Shown: positions 7,770-16,465, counted from the first letter of the stretch. The stretch is 50,450 bases of DNA from an uncultured Collinsella sp. (GCA_902496945.1 CABVDE010000012.1:1-50450), one strand, 5' to 3'. Made by a program: numbers and translations. Notes: generated by a model not told the origin, from the letters alone.

Positions 7770-8735
7770 CTACGAACGGCGCGGCTCAGGAGCCACGAGC
7801 CTATCGGGATCCGCGCCCTCGGCATCTATCAGGCTCGCGTAGCGAATCGACGGATCCTCATACGTTGAGTAATAGTAATTGCCCGTGCGCGCGCTAAAGC
7901 ATCCGGTGTAAATAGTTTTCTCGAACTTGCCGTCACCCATCTTGGACGCACCCTCGATCATCGCCACGCCCTCGAGCGAGCGGAACATGCGGGCGACGTT
8001 TTCGGCTTCGCTCTCCTTTTGCGGGTAATTGGCATTGAGATACGCCGCCTTTACAAAACGGCTCGGCGAATAGCAGTCACCCGGAATGCCGCGCATGCCG
8101 GCACCCGCGCCATAGGGCTTGAGCTCGGCGCCGCGCCACGTCGCCGTCTGTGGATAATCGTTCGTGGCAGTGATATAGGTGCGCAGGTTTTCCATGTGCC
8201 ACGAGAAAGTCGGCTGGTTGGCGAGGGTATCAACCGGGTCATCGTATACATGCAGGCCATCGGCCATCATCTCGACCACGATGCTGCGCCGGCTGTCGCC
8301 GATAATCCAATGGAGCAGCGACACTCCCAATCCCTCTCCGGCAGATTTGGCGACAATCACCGTGTCGCGCAGCGCGGCCTCGACCTCATCGACCGTCGAG
8401 AACGTCGCTGCCACCCACAGGGGAAACTCATAGGCCGCGATATTGGTCTTGCCGTCGACAGGGTCCTCGGCATACTCGGCATAGCCAGGAAAGTTGAGCC
8501 CCGCTACAGCCAGACCCGAATCATTACCACAGTCGAAAAACATGGGATAGTTCTTGTAATCGATGCACATGCCGATTACCGCGTGTGCCGCCGATGCATC
8601 GTCGATAAACGAATACGGAATGTGAAACCCGCGCGGCATCACGCGAACCCGTTGGCCGTAGTCAAAGCCCCAGTCGAGGTTGCGGCCCAGATACATGTTG
8701 CCGGAATTATCGGTAAATCGAATACTCGTGCACAT
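7770..8735 (-). CDS. bsh: Bile salt hydrolase (choloylglycine hydrolase family)
   Basis: 321 aa. Hydrolyses the amide bond of glycine- or taurine-conjugated bile acids; N-terminal nucleophile hydrolase. The start at 8735 (AGGAGG 4 bp upstream) places Cys at residue 2, the catalytic nucleophile after Met removal; an upstream in-frame ATG at 8798 would bury it and is rejected. Arg18 and Asp21 (GRNLDW), Asn81 (GLNFPGY) and the ANQPTF and SPSRFVKAAY segments match bile salt hydrolases rather than penicillin V acylases. The sequence closely resembles the Bifidobacterium longum enzyme as I remember it, with Ala where that enzyme has Thr before NQPTF. No signal peptide, so cytoplasmic. Substrate preference cannot be read from sequence. 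Confidence 0.93.
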   Translation of the reverse strand: MCTSIRFTDNSGNMYLGRNLDWGFDYGQRVRVMPRGFHIPYSFIDDASAAHAVIGMCIDYKNYPMFFDCGNDSGLAVAGLNFPGYAEYAEDPVDGKTNIAAYEFPLWVAATFSTVDEVEAALRDTVIVAKSAGEGLGVSLLHWIIGDSRRSIVVEMMADGLHVYDDPVDTLANQPTFSWHMENLRTYITATNDYPQTATWRGAELKPYGAGAGMRGIPGDCYSPSRFVKAAYLNANYPQKESEAENVARMFRSLEGVAMIEGASKMGDGKFEKTIYTGCFSARTGNYYYSTYEDPSIRYASLIDAEGADPDRLVAPEPRRS

Positions 8736-8796
8736 AGCGCCTCCTAGCTTTACGTTCTTGCTAAGCTCATTGTCACCAAACAAAAAGGCGTTAAAC

Positions 8797-8833
8797 AAAA
8801 AAACCCGGACATGACAACAATGTCACGCCCGGA
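8797..8833 (-). terminator. Rho-independent terminator (minus strand)
   Basis: On the minus strand a stem of about 12 bp with two G-U wobbles (CCGGGCGTGACA side) is followed by seven T. It lies downstream of the second deformylase and just upstream of the bsh promoter. Confidence 0.75.
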
Positions 8834-8879
8834 CTTACACAAGCAAGATAAACTCAACCAATTCAACCCCGCAGGTCAT

Positions 8880-8984
8880 CTAAGGGGTCAAAGTGCCGCA
8901 GATTGCCACGAAAGAGGAGCGAAGCGTACTTAAGGTACGCGAGCGACGATTGAGCGGCAAGGTGCGGTGCTTTGGTCCCCTTAG
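8880..8984. repeat. 105-bp nested hairpin element overlapping a stop codon
   Basis: Terminal 8-bp inverted repeats CTAAGGGG / CCCCTTAG continue inward as a long imperfect stem (8880-8908 with 8956-8984), then an asymmetric internal loop, then an apical perfect 6-bp stem around TTAAG (GCGTAC/GTACGC). The right arm contains the TAA stop of the deformylase-like gene (8983-8981). It may be a dispersed repeat, a structured 3' UTR or a small RNA; copy number cannot be judged from one window. Confidence 0.6.
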
Positions 8985-9400
8985 ACCAACTTTCCTAGAC
9001 AGTGGTCAATCATGTGCTGGACCATCTGCGCCTCGAAGCCGACGAAGTCCTGCTTGCGCTCGCGCATCTTACCGTCGACAATCACGTCATAGGCGACCTT
9101 GCACTTGATGTAGCGCGTGGACTTGGTGATCTCCTCGTGCGTCAGGCAGCTCTCCTCCATCTTGCTGGCACCCAGTCCAAACACCAGACGGGGGTTGTAA
9201 AGCACGTGGGGCTCACCGGCGTCGTCCAGATAGACGCAGACCTTCTTGGTGACGCCAATCTGGTTGGCGGCCAAGCAGCCGGCATCATCGAGCGACTTGA
9301 TGGTATCAATCAGGTCCTGGGCCACCGATTCGTCCTCGACGGTCGCAACCTCGCAGCGCTGGGACAGGATAGCCTCGTCGTGGCAGAGCTCTTTAATCAT
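8981..9400 (-). CDS. Peptide deformylase-like protein lacking the catalytic Glu
   Basis: 139 aa from ATG 9400 (GGAGG 5 bp upstream). Motif 1 is intact (GCLAANQIG, with Gln). Motif 2 reads EESCLT, keeping the metal Cys but not the usual EGCLS. Motif 3 reads QHMIDH: both metal His remain, but the Glu that acts as general base in HExxH is Met. It could bind metal and formyl peptides but deformylation is unlikely by the standard mechanism. Paralogue of 1181-1591, which has the Glu but lacks the motif 1 Gln. Its last codons run into the hairpin element 8880-8984. Confidence 0.85.
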   Translation of the reverse strand: MIKELCHDEAILSQRCEVATVEDESVAQDLIDTIKSLDDAGCLAANQIGVTKKVCVYLDDAGEPHVLYNPRLVFGLGASKMEESCLTHEEITKSTRYIKCKVAYDVIVDGKMRERKQDFVGFEAQMVQHMIDHCLGKLV

Positions 9401-9593
9401 ACGTTCCTCCATAGGGGTCGTTGTAACCGCTTAAGTATACGGTACCTACACAATTTCATGTGAAAGATACCGTCCGTCCGTTACAAACCGCCGAACATCA
9501 GCATGTGAGGAACACTAACTTCATAAAGGCGATATAGTAGGTGAGTTCGTGTCAATCGGCCTAAACTCGGGGCCGAACAAGGAAAGGGTATGC

Positions 9594-10907
9594 ATGGACG
9601 AACTATTTCACGTCAGCGAGCGCAAGTCCACAATCGGGACTGAACTTCGCGCTGGGCTGACAACGTTCCTGGCGATGGCCTACATCATCGCCGTCAACCC
9701 CGCAGTGCTCTCGGGCGCTGGCATCGATGCGGGAGCGCTCGCCTGCGCCACCTGCCTGGGTGCCGGTATCATGACCATCTGCATGGGCATCTTCGCCAAC
9801 CGCCCGCTCGCCTGCGCGTCGGGTCTGGGCATCAACGCCATGATCGCAGGCATCACCACCACCATGTGCGGCGGTGACTGGCATGTGGCCATGAGCGTTA
9901 TCTTCCTCGAGGGTATCGTCATTTTGCTGCTCGTCCTGTGCGGCCTGCGCGAGGCCATCATGGACGCCATCCCCGTGGTCCTGCGCCACGCCATCTCGGT
10001 TGGCCTGGGCATGTTCATCGCCATGATCGGCCTGTGCGACGCCGGCATCATCACCGCTGGTGCCGGTACGCTCGTCGGTCTGGGCGACATCACCTCCCCC
10101 GCCTTTATCGTCGGCATCATCTCCATCGTCGTGACGGTTGCCCTGGCTTCCCGCAACGTGCCGGGCTCGCTGCTCATCGGCATCATCGTCGCCGTCATCG
10201 CCGGGATCCCGCTGGGCGTCACTCACGCCCCCGAGGGCCTCATCGCCCCACTCGATTTCTCGACCTTTGGTGCTCCGTTTGCCAGCACCGCCGACGGCAA
10301 CATGGCTATCGTGAAGGTTCTGACCGAGCCGATGCTGCTCGTCGTTGCCTTCTCGCTGCTCATGAGCGACTTTTTCGATACCATGGGTACCGCCATGGCC
10401 GTTGCCAAGCAGGGCGAATTCCTGACCGAGGACGGCAATGTCGAGGACATCCGCCCCATCCTGGTCGTCGACTCCGTGGCCGCCGCCGCCGGTGGCTTTA
10501 TGGGCGTCTCCTCCATCACCACCTTCGTTGAGTCCACGTCCGGCGCCGCCGACGGTGGCCGCACGGGCCTCACCTCCGTCACCACCGGTGTGCTGTTTAT
10601 CCTCGCCGCCTTCTTCTCCCCCATCGTCTCCATCGTTTCCAGCGCCGCCACCTGCGGTGCCCTGGTCTACGTCGGTTACCTCATGATGAGCGAGGCCTCC
10701 GAGATCGACTGGTCCGATGTCTCTGAGGGCTTCCCGGCGTTCATGATCGTCGCCGGCGTGCCCTTCACCTACTCCATCTCCGCCGGCATCGGCCTGGGCT
10801 TTATCGCCTACGTGGTCGTCGCACTCTTTAAGGGCGAGGCTTCCAAGATTAAGCCGCTCATGTGGGTCGCGGCCCTTGCCTTCCTCGTCTACTTCTTCGT
10901 GGCGTAA
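9594..10907 (+). CDS. AzgA-type NCS2 purine permease
   Basis: 437 aa from ATG 9594, preceded by AAGGAAAGGG. About 12-14 membrane segments. The opening TELRAGLTTFLAMAYIIAVNP, the ASGLGINAMIAG segment and MSDFFDTMGTAMAVA are typical of the adenine/guanine/hypoxanthine (AzgA/PbuG) branch of NCS2 proton symporters. The frame could be read further upstream to 9549, but no ribosome site supports that. A -10-like TATAGT lies at 9532-9537. No purine riboswitch was recognised in the 190-bp leader. Exact purine specificity is not predictable. Confidence 0.92.
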   Translation: MDELFHVSERKSTIGTELRAGLTTFLAMAYIIAVNPAVLSGAGIDAGALACATCLGAGIMTICMGIFANRPLACASGLGINAMIAGITTTMCGGDWHVAMSVIFLEGIVILLLVLCGLREAIMDAIPVVLRHAISVGLGMFIAMIGLCDAGIITAGAGTLVGLGDITSPAFIVGIISIVVTVALASRNVPGSLLIGIIVAVIAGIPLGVTHAPEGLIAPLDFSTFGAPFASTADGNMAIVKVLTEPMLLVVAFSLLMSDFFDTMGTAMAVAKQGEFLTEDGNVEDIRPILVVDSVAAAAGGFMGVSSITTFVESTSGAADGGRTGLTSVTTGVLFILAAFFSPIVSIVSSAATCGALVYVGYLMMSEASEIDWSDVSEGFPAFMIVAGVPFTYSISAGIGLGFIAYVVVALFKGEASKIKPLMWVAALAFLVYFFVA

Positions 10908-10937
10908 CGGCATAGTCTGCTAAAGCAAAACAACAAA

Positions 10938-10975
10938 GCGCGGAGTCGCAATGAGCGGCTCCGCGCCTTTCTTTT
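10938..10975 (+). terminator. Rho-independent terminator after the purine permease
   Basis: GCGCGGAG / CTCCGCGC 8-bp stem extended by GC pairs, short loop, then a run of T (CTTTCTTTT). Confidence 0.85.
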
Positions 10976-11044
10976 AGCGTCTGCCCCCGTGCCAGCGTGC
11001 GACAATTGAGGCTGTCAATATCACAACTCCGAGAGAAGCCTGCC

Positions 11045-11710
11045 TTGGAAGCGCATCAGAAGCAGATAACCGTTTATTCAGAGTGTGCGGAAGGCGCGCC
11101 CGTCATCTACTTCCCCGTGGTTATGGGCGACGGTAGTGAAGTCTATGAGCGCTGCCGAGAGCTCGACTGCCCGCCGTTCACCCTTGTTACCATTGGAGGG
11201 CTCGATTGGAATCGCGAGCTGAGCCCTTGGGAATGCGACGGAACTATACGAGATGCCGAGCCCTTTGGCGGACAGGCTGCCAGTTTTCTTGATGAGTTGT
11301 TGAACCGGATAATCCCCGAGGTCGAATCATCGCTTCCCCAGCCGCCCGCATGGCGCGGCGTTGCCGGCTACTCGTTGGCGGGTCTTTTTGCACTGTGGGC
11401 ACTTTGGCAAACAGATGCCTTTGAGCGCGCGGCGAGTGCATCGGGGTCGCTGTGGTTCCCCGACTTTATCGACTATGCGCACGAGCACGCGATGGCAGCA
11501 ACGCCCAACGCCGTCTATCTGTCGCTCGGCAAAAAAGAGACCAAGACGCCCAACCGCATGATGCGGCACGTACTCGACGATACGCACGCGATGGAAGGGC
11601 TGTTTATCGAGCGTGACATCCCAACAACGCTGGAACTCAACCCCGGCAATCATTTTGCGCAAACTGATCTGCGCATGGCGCGTGGCATCCGCTGGATACT
11701 GACGCATTAA
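11045..11710 (+). CDS. Putative esterase, alpha/beta hydrolase fold
   Basis: About 221 aa from TTG 11045 (GAGAGAAG upstream); a GTG at 10997 is also possible but has no ribosome site. The nucleophile elbow is GYSLAG, and PGNHF near the C terminus fits the catalytic His. Resembles the esterase D/enterochelin-esterase-like family, which cleaves small acyl esters; substrate unknown. No signal peptide. It stands alone between two nucleobase permeases. Confidence 0.8.
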   Translation: MEAHQKQITVYSECAEGAPVIYFPVVMGDGSEVYERCRELDCPPFTLVTIGGLDWNRELSPWECDGTIRDAEPFGGQAASFLDELLNRIIPEVESSLPQPPAWRGVAGYSLAGLFALWALWQTDAFERAASASGSLWFPDFIDYAHEHAMAATPNAVYLSLGKKETKTPNRMMRHVLDDTHAMEGLFIERDIPTTLELNPGNHFAQTDLRMARGIRWILTH

Positions 11711-11772
11711 AAATGGCGCCCACGCGCGCATACGCATGGACACCGTTTTTTTGATTTAGCTGAACGCAGCTG

Positions 11773-13107
11773 CTACTCGGCAGCCTCCTCGAGCTCGGAA
11801 GTATCGAACTCAAAGTCGTTACCAGGCAGAATGGCGTTGAGCACGATGCCCACCAGCGATCCCACGGCAAGGCCCGAAAGCGAGATCGTCACACCGCCCA
11901 GCTCCAGCACGATAGCACCGGCGGTGCTGTACGCAATGCCGAGCGAAAGCACGAGCACCAGCGCAGCCACCAGCACATTGCGGTTGTTCTGGAAATCGAC
12001 CTGGTTCTCGATGAGGTTACGGACACCCACAGCGCTGATCATGCCGTAGAGCACGAGCGACACGCCGCCGATTACGCACGCCGGCATGGCGGCGATCACA
12101 GCGGCAAACTTAGGACAGAACGAAAGCACAATGGCGCAGCACGCGGCGATGCGAATCACACGCGGGTCGAACACACGCGTCAAGGCAAGCACACCGGTGT
12201 TCTCGCCATACGTCGTATTGGCAGGGGCGCCAAAGAGCGATGCCAAGATGGTCGCCAGGCCATCGCCGAGCAGGGTACGGTGCAGACCGGGATCGGCAAT
12301 GTAATTACGTTCGCAGGTTGAGCCAATGGCGGAGATATCGCCAATGTGCTCAATCATGGTCGCAAAGGCCAGTGGCATGATGGTGATAATGGCCGTCGTG
12401 GCAAGACCGCTATCGAACTGCGGTCCAAAGAGCGCGAACACGGTGTTGTCCCACACGACGGGCAGGCCCACCCAAGGAGCGACTGCAACGCCGGAAAAAT
12501 CGACCTCGCCCAGCACCGCCGCGACGGCATAGCTCACTACAACGCCCAGCAAGATCGGCACGATCTTGACCATACCACGACCCCAAATGTTACAGATCAC
12601 GATGACGGCCACGGCAATGACGGCCACAAGCCAGTTGGTCTGGCAGTTGGCAATGGCAGAGCTCGCCAAGATCAGGCCGATGGAAATGACGATGGGGCCG
12701 GTCACCACCGGCGGGAAGAAGCGCATGACGCGCTTGGCGCCAAACGCGCGGAACAGGGCCGCCAGCACCGGATAGAGCAGGCCGGCGCAGGCAACGCCCA
12801 GGCAGGCGTAGGGCAAAAGTTCCGTCTCGCCGTTGGGCGCAATCGCGGCATAGCCCGCGATAAAGGCAAATGACGAGCCCAAGAATGCTGGCACCTTGCC
12901 GCGCGACAGGAAGTGGAAGAGCAGCGTGCCCAAGCCGGCAAATAACAGCGTTGCCGAAACCGAAAGACCGGTGAGCACGGGCACCAGTACGGTAGCGCCG
13001 AACATGGCAAACAGGTGCTGCAGGCCGAGCAGGAACATGCGCGGGCGGCCGAGCGATGACGCATCGTAGATGGCATCGGCGACGGCGGGCGTCGAAGTCT
13101 GGGACAT
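11773..13107 (-). CDS. uraA: UraA-type uracil permease (NCS2)
   Basis: 444 aa from ATG 13107 (AAAGGA 5 bp upstream). About 14 membrane segments; the opening LLGLQHLFAMFGATVLVPVL and the segment SLFGAPANTTYGENTGVL are hallmarks of the uracil/xanthine branch of NCS2 symporters. Imports uracil with protons for pyrimidine salvage. The C terminus is short and acidic. The leader contains a perfect hairpin (13132-13163) that could be an attenuator or the terminator of the upstream MetE-like gene. Confidence 0.92.
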   Translation of the reverse strand: MSQTSTPAVADAIYDASSLGRPRMFLLGLQHLFAMFGATVLVPVLTGLSVSATLLFAGLGTLLFHFLSRGKVPAFLGSSFAFIAGYAAIAPNGETELLPYACLGVACAGLLYPVLAALFRAFGAKRVMRFFPPVVTGPIVISIGLILASSAIANCQTNWLVAVIAVAVIVICNIWGRGMVKIVPILLGVVVSYAVAAVLGEVDFSGVAVAPWVGLPVVWDNTVFALFGPQFDSGLATTAIITIMPLAFATMIEHIGDISAIGSTCERNYIADPGLHRTLLGDGLATILASLFGAPANTTYGENTGVLALTRVFDPRVIRIAACCAIVLSFCPKFAAVIAAMPACVIGGVSLVLYGMISAVGVRNLIENQVDFQNNRNVLVAALVLVLSLGIAYSTAGAIVLELGGVTISLSGLAVGSLVGIVLNAILPGNDFEFDTSELEEAAE

Positions 13108-13131
13108 GGAAGTCCTTTCAAAATGGAAGGG

Positions 13132-13163
13132 CGTCCGGGCATAGCCGATTACCTGCCCGGACG
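13132..13163 (-). terminator. Perfect 10-bp hairpin between MetE-like gene and uracil permease
   Basis: CGTCCGGGCA / TGCCCGGACG with a 12-nt loop, no strong T tract. Lies 67 bp after the MetE-like stop and 25 bp before the uraA start on the minus strand. Terminator is the simplest reading; a pyrimidine-responsive leader is possible, but I see no clear PyrR-binding loop. Confidence 0.5.
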
Positions 13164-13229
13164 ATACGATCCGAACCATTGTACGTGATACGCGCCGCGT
13201 CGCACATACCGCTTCCGCGAACGGTAGCG

Positions 13230-14363
13230 CTACTTCCAGACACGCTCGGCAATGCGATTGACCAGAGCGATCTTTGCCCACTGTTCCTCTTCGGTCAGCT
13301 TGTTGCCGATCTCGCAGCTGGCAAAGCCGCACTGGGGCGACAGGTACAGGTTCTCGAGCGGCACGTACTTCGCGGCCTCGTTGATACGCTCGACAATTAC
13401 GTCCTCGTCCTCGAGCTCGGCTGCCTTGGTGGTCACGAGGCCCAGCACGACCTTCTTGCCGGAAGCAACGTACCTGAGCGGCTCAAAACCACCGGCGCGC
13501 GGCGTATCGAACTCCAGGTAGAACGCATCGACATCCTCATGCGCAAACAGGTACGGTGCAATGGGATCGTAACCGCCCTCGAAGGCATAGGTGGAGTGAT
13601 AGTTGCCGCGGCACACGTGCGTGTTAATGACCAGGTCATCAGGCTTACCCTCGATAGCCGCATTGTTGAGCGCCACGCCCAGCTCGCTCACCTTCTGCAG
13701 GTCGACTGCACTCATACCGGTCTTGGACACAAAGTCGGTATCGCAGTAGATGCCCCAGGTGCAGTCATCGAACTGGATATTGCGGCAGCCAGCGGCGTAC
13801 AGGTCGGCGATCACGGTTCGATAGGCGGCGGCAATGGCATCGGCGAGTTCTTCGTCGGTCTTATAGACGGCGCGCAGACTCTCCTGCTGACCGTCACAGC
13901 GATCGAGCGTGACCTCGGTGAACGTCTGGATCGGCGCCGGGATGGTCTGGCGTGCGACCTGACCCTCGCCCTCGAGCGCCTTGACGAACTTAAAGTGCTC
14001 AACGAACGGATGGCTCTCGCCGCTGATGGGCCCGGTCACCACAGCGGTATCGGCCGTTGTCTCCTCGTCGTGGAACATATAGCCCGTGCGCGAGGTGCGG
14101 CGCTCAACACCGTTGAGGCCCCACATAAAGTCGAGGTGCCAATAGCTGCGACGGAACTCGCCATCGGTAATCACCTGAAGGCCGGCTGCCTTTTGCTTGG
14201 CCACCAAGTCGCGGATGGCCTCGTCCTCGACGGCCTTAAGGCCGGCATCGTCGAGCGCGCCCGCAGTGTGTGCCGCACGGGCATCCTTAACGGTCTGCGG
14301 GCGCAGAAAGCTGCCGACGATATCGGCGCGAAACGGCGCATTCGGTTGGGTCAACGTGCTCAT
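13230..14363 (-). CDS. Core MetE-like methyltransferase (YxjG/YxjH type)
   Basis: 377 aa from ATG 14363 (AAGGGGAGA upstream). Corresponds to the C-terminal catalytic half of cobalamin-independent methionine synthase; the N-terminal half of full MetE (about 750 aa) is absent. DIVGSFLRP near the start, QFDDCTWG, the INTHVCRGN metal-binding region and LSPQCGFA near the C terminus fit the zinc-binding core. Proteins of this size (B. subtilis YxjG/YxjH) make methionine from homocysteine with a methyl donor that is not firmly established. Lies downstream of a LysR gene in the same direction and is probably controlled by it. Confidence 0.9.
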   Translation of the reverse strand: MSTLTQPNAPFRADIVGSFLRPQTVKDARAAHTAGALDDAGLKAVEDEAIRDLVAKQKAAGLQVITDGEFRRSYWHLDFMWGLNGVERRTSRTGYMFHDEETTADTAVVTGPISGESHPFVEHFKFVKALEGEGQVARQTIPAPIQTFTEVTLDRCDGQQESLRAVYKTDEELADAIAAAYRTVIADLYAAGCRNIQFDDCTWGIYCDTDFVSKTGMSAVDLQKVSELGVALNNAAIEGKPDDLVINTHVCRGNYHSTYAFEGGYDPIAPYLFAHEDVDAFYLEFDTPRAGGFEPLRYVASGKKVVLGLVTTKAAELEDEDVIVERINEAAKYVPLENLYLSPQCGFASCEIGNKLTEEEQWAKIALVNRIAERVWK

Positions 14364-14507
14364 AGGTATCTCCCCTTGCAATTGGTTACTTTATCGAGGG
14401 AGAGTATGAGCGCCATCGCCGCTATCGTAAAATATGTGTTTACAACAGTTTGATATAGATACTTCCTATATATAGATGGGCATCGGCAAAAGGACACGCA
14501 TAGCAAC
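14364..14507. promoter_or_regulatory. Regulatory gap upstream of the MetE-like gene
   Basis: AT-rich 144 bp containing the palindrome CTATATATAG and TATCGTAAAATATG. Probably holds the promoter and LysR sites for the MetE-like gene. No S-box (SAM-I) or cobalamin riboswitch motif was seen. Confidence 0.35.
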
Positions 14508-15404
14508 CTAGATGTGCTGACGAATCGCGTCGATATAGGCCTGACCGTAGCGCGTGAGTGTCGTGTTCTTGCGCGTGATGATGCCAATCTCCATGTACTC
14601 ATCCACGTCAAGCGGAATCGAGATAATACCGGGACCGTTGAGCTCGTGGTTGATCACGCCCGAGCATACCGTGTAGCCGTTGAGGCCCATAGCCAAGTTG
14701 AACAGCGTCGCACGGTCGCGCACGCGGATATTCTTGCGACGCTCGAACGTCGAGGTCAGCTCCTCGGAATAGTAGAACGAATTGTAGCTGCCCTGCTCGT
14801 AGGACAGAAACGGGTAGTCTTCCAAATCCTCGAGCGTCACGCTGGAGCGGCCCGCCAGCGGATGGTCGGCGCATACGAAGACGTGCGGCATGGCGCAGAA
14901 GAGCCCTTCGAATACGAGCTCGTTGGTCGCCAGCATGCGCTCGATAACCTCGCGGTTGTGCTCCGACAGATACAGGATGCCAAGCTCGCTTTTCATGCGA
15001 GCGACGTCCTCGATGATCTCGTGGGTCTGCTCTTCGCGCAGGGTAAAGTCGTAACGCGTGGCATCAAACTCGCGGATCACATCGACAAACGCGTTGACGG
15101 CAAACGAGTAGTGCTGGCAGCTCACGCTAAAATGCGGCACCTGCTCGGACGCGCCCTTGTACTTGTCCTCGAGCAGGTCGGCTTGGTCGAGGACCTGACG
15201 AGCGTAGCCCAAGAAGGTCTCGCCTTCCTCGGACACGATGACGCCCTTGTTGGTACGCTCGAAGATATGCACACCCATCTCGTTTTCGAGGTCGCGAATC
15301 GATGCGGTAATCGAGGGCTGCGACACAAAGAGGCGACGCGAGGCCTCGGTAATGCTGCCACATTCGGCAACCTTGACGACATATCTGAGCTGTTGGAGCT
15401 TCAT
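14508..15404 (-). CDS. LysR-family regulator, probably of the MetE-like gene
   Basis: 298 aa from ATG 15404, preceded by AAGGAGAC. Standard LysR layout: helix-turn-helix in residues 1-60 (SITEASRRLFVSQPSITASI) and a CysB/CynR-like effector domain. Its start is 10 bp from the stop of the HAD gene, so they are likely cotranscribed, and the MetE-like gene follows. LysR proteins of this branch (MetR, MtaR, CmbR) often control sulfur amino acid genes; the role here is inferred from position. Confidence 0.9.
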   Translation of the reverse strand: MKLQQLRYVVKVAECGSITEASRRLFVSQPSITASIRDLENEMGVHIFERTNKGVIVSEEGETFLGYARQVLDQADLLEDKYKGASEQVPHFSVSCQHYSFAVNAFVDVIREFDATRYDFTLREEQTHEIIEDVARMKSELGILYLSEHNREVIERMLATNELVFEGLFCAMPHVFVCADHPLAGRSSVTLEDLEDYPFLSYEQGSYNSFYYSEELTSTFERRKNIRVRDRATLFNLAMGLNGYTVCSGVINHELNGPGIISIPLDVDEYMEIGIITRKNTTLTRYGQAYIDAIRQHI

Positions 15405-15414
15405 GGTTGTCTCC

Positions 15415-16323
15415 TTAGCTGTTTGCGAGATTCGCGTCGGCCGCACCCGGCAGGCGCATAAACGGCGGCATCTCCCCCGTCGCGGCGCAGGAGGCAATCT
15501 GGTGCAGGGCCCCGGCGACCGCATCGTCTGCTGCGGCACCGATATGCCAGCGCGCGGCGGCCGTGACGGCCTCGTTGGCATTGGCGACCGCCACGGAGTT
15601 GGGAACGGCATCAATCATGGGCAGGTCGTTATCGGAATCGCCGAACACGGCCACCTCGTCGGGCGTCAGTCCCAAAGCGCGTGCCAGTTCAAGCGCGGCG
15701 CAGCCCTTGTCCCAGCCGGTCGGAAGAACGTCGAACAGGCGCACGCGGTTGTTGGGAAACACGAGCGAGAGCTCCGGCACCTCGGCGGCAACACGCTCGC
15801 GCAGCTCGGCGAGCTCCTCGCGCGAACGGGCACTCCAGATATTCGCCTTGTATACCGGGGCATCGTCAACGACAGGACGACAGGGAGCCTCTTCGCCCTT
15901 GAGCCACGCATTGCCGCCCGATTCCATGGCGCGACGCACACGCTCGGGATCGCTTGTCACGCAATAAGCATCGTTGTCCCAAAAGTCATCACCCAGACGG
16001 TAGACCTTTAGATAGGTATCGTCGGTCTCTTGCTCGAGGTAATCGGCCAGACGCATGAGGGCGTCGTTGTCGCTCGCGCGCGAGGCAACCACCTCGCCGT
16101 CGACAAACATTACCTGGCCATTGCAGAACGCGCCGGTCGAGAAACACTCGGCACGATTGCGGAACATCCAGCCCATCGCGGACGGCTGACGGCCCGAAAC
16201 CGGTCCAAAGTGCAGTCCCGCCTCCTGCATGGCGTGAATACCCTCGATGGCATAGTCGCTAGCACCGTCATGCCCAGCCGGAATCAGCGTATCGTCCATA
16301 TCGGTTAGCACAAGCTTGATCAT
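15415..16323 (-). CDS. HAD-superfamily (Cof-type) phosphatase
   Basis: 302 aa. Motif I DMDDTL (nucleophile Asp9 of ATG-initiated frame, second Asp as acid/base), lysine motif in GWDKG and motif IV GDSDND are all present, with a type IIB cap in the middle (residues about 85-195). Such enzymes dephosphorylate sugar phosphates, PLP or flavin intermediates; substrate not predictable. First gene of a probable HAD-LysR-MetE-like unit, divergent from the thiamine operon across a large inverted repeat. Confidence 0.9.
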   Translation of the reverse strand: MIKLVLTDMDDTLIPAGHDGASDYAIEGIHAMQEAGLHFGPVSGRQPSAMGWMFRNRAECFSTGAFCNGQVMFVDGEVVASRASDNDALMRLADYLEQETDDTYLKVYRLGDDFWDNDAYCVTSDPERVRRAMESGGNAWLKGEEAPCRPVVDDAPVYKANIWSARSREELAELRERVAAEVPELSLVFPNNRVRLFDVLPTGWDKGCAALELARALGLTPDEVAVFGDSDNDLPMIDAVPNSVAVANANEAVTAAARWHIGAAADDAVAGALHQIASCAATGEMPPFMRLPGAADANLANS

Positions 16324-16363
16324 AAGGTCCCCTCAGTCATTCTTTATCCCGTCTATTGTACCG

Positions 16364-16465
16364 ACCTGCCAAAAAGGGACAGGCTTATTTTGGCAGGTTT
16401 TATCTGGGAAAACGCATCGCCCCAGTTGGCACCTGCCAAAATAAGCCTGTCCCTTTTTGGCAGGT
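16364..16465. repeat. Two inverted copies of a 35-bp ACCTGCC repeat
   Basis: 16364-16398 and 16431-16465 are perfect reverse complements over 35 bp, separated by 32 bp. Each copy is itself capped by ACCTGCCAAAA / TTTTGGCAGGT. A third copy, in near-identical form, lies at 34763-34796; the flanking CCCAGATAAA is shared too. The pair fills the divergent promoter of the HAD gene (TACAAT just outside at 16360-16355, minus) and the thiamine riboswitch (TAGTAT at 16470-16475, plus). Confidence 0.9.

Noticed and set aside
8736..8798. Upstream in-frame start for the bile salt hydrolase
   Set aside because: Would place Cys2 internally; the internal ATG has the ribosome site.
9401..9593. Purine riboswitch before the purine permease
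   Set aside because: No conserved pairing loops of the purine aptamer.
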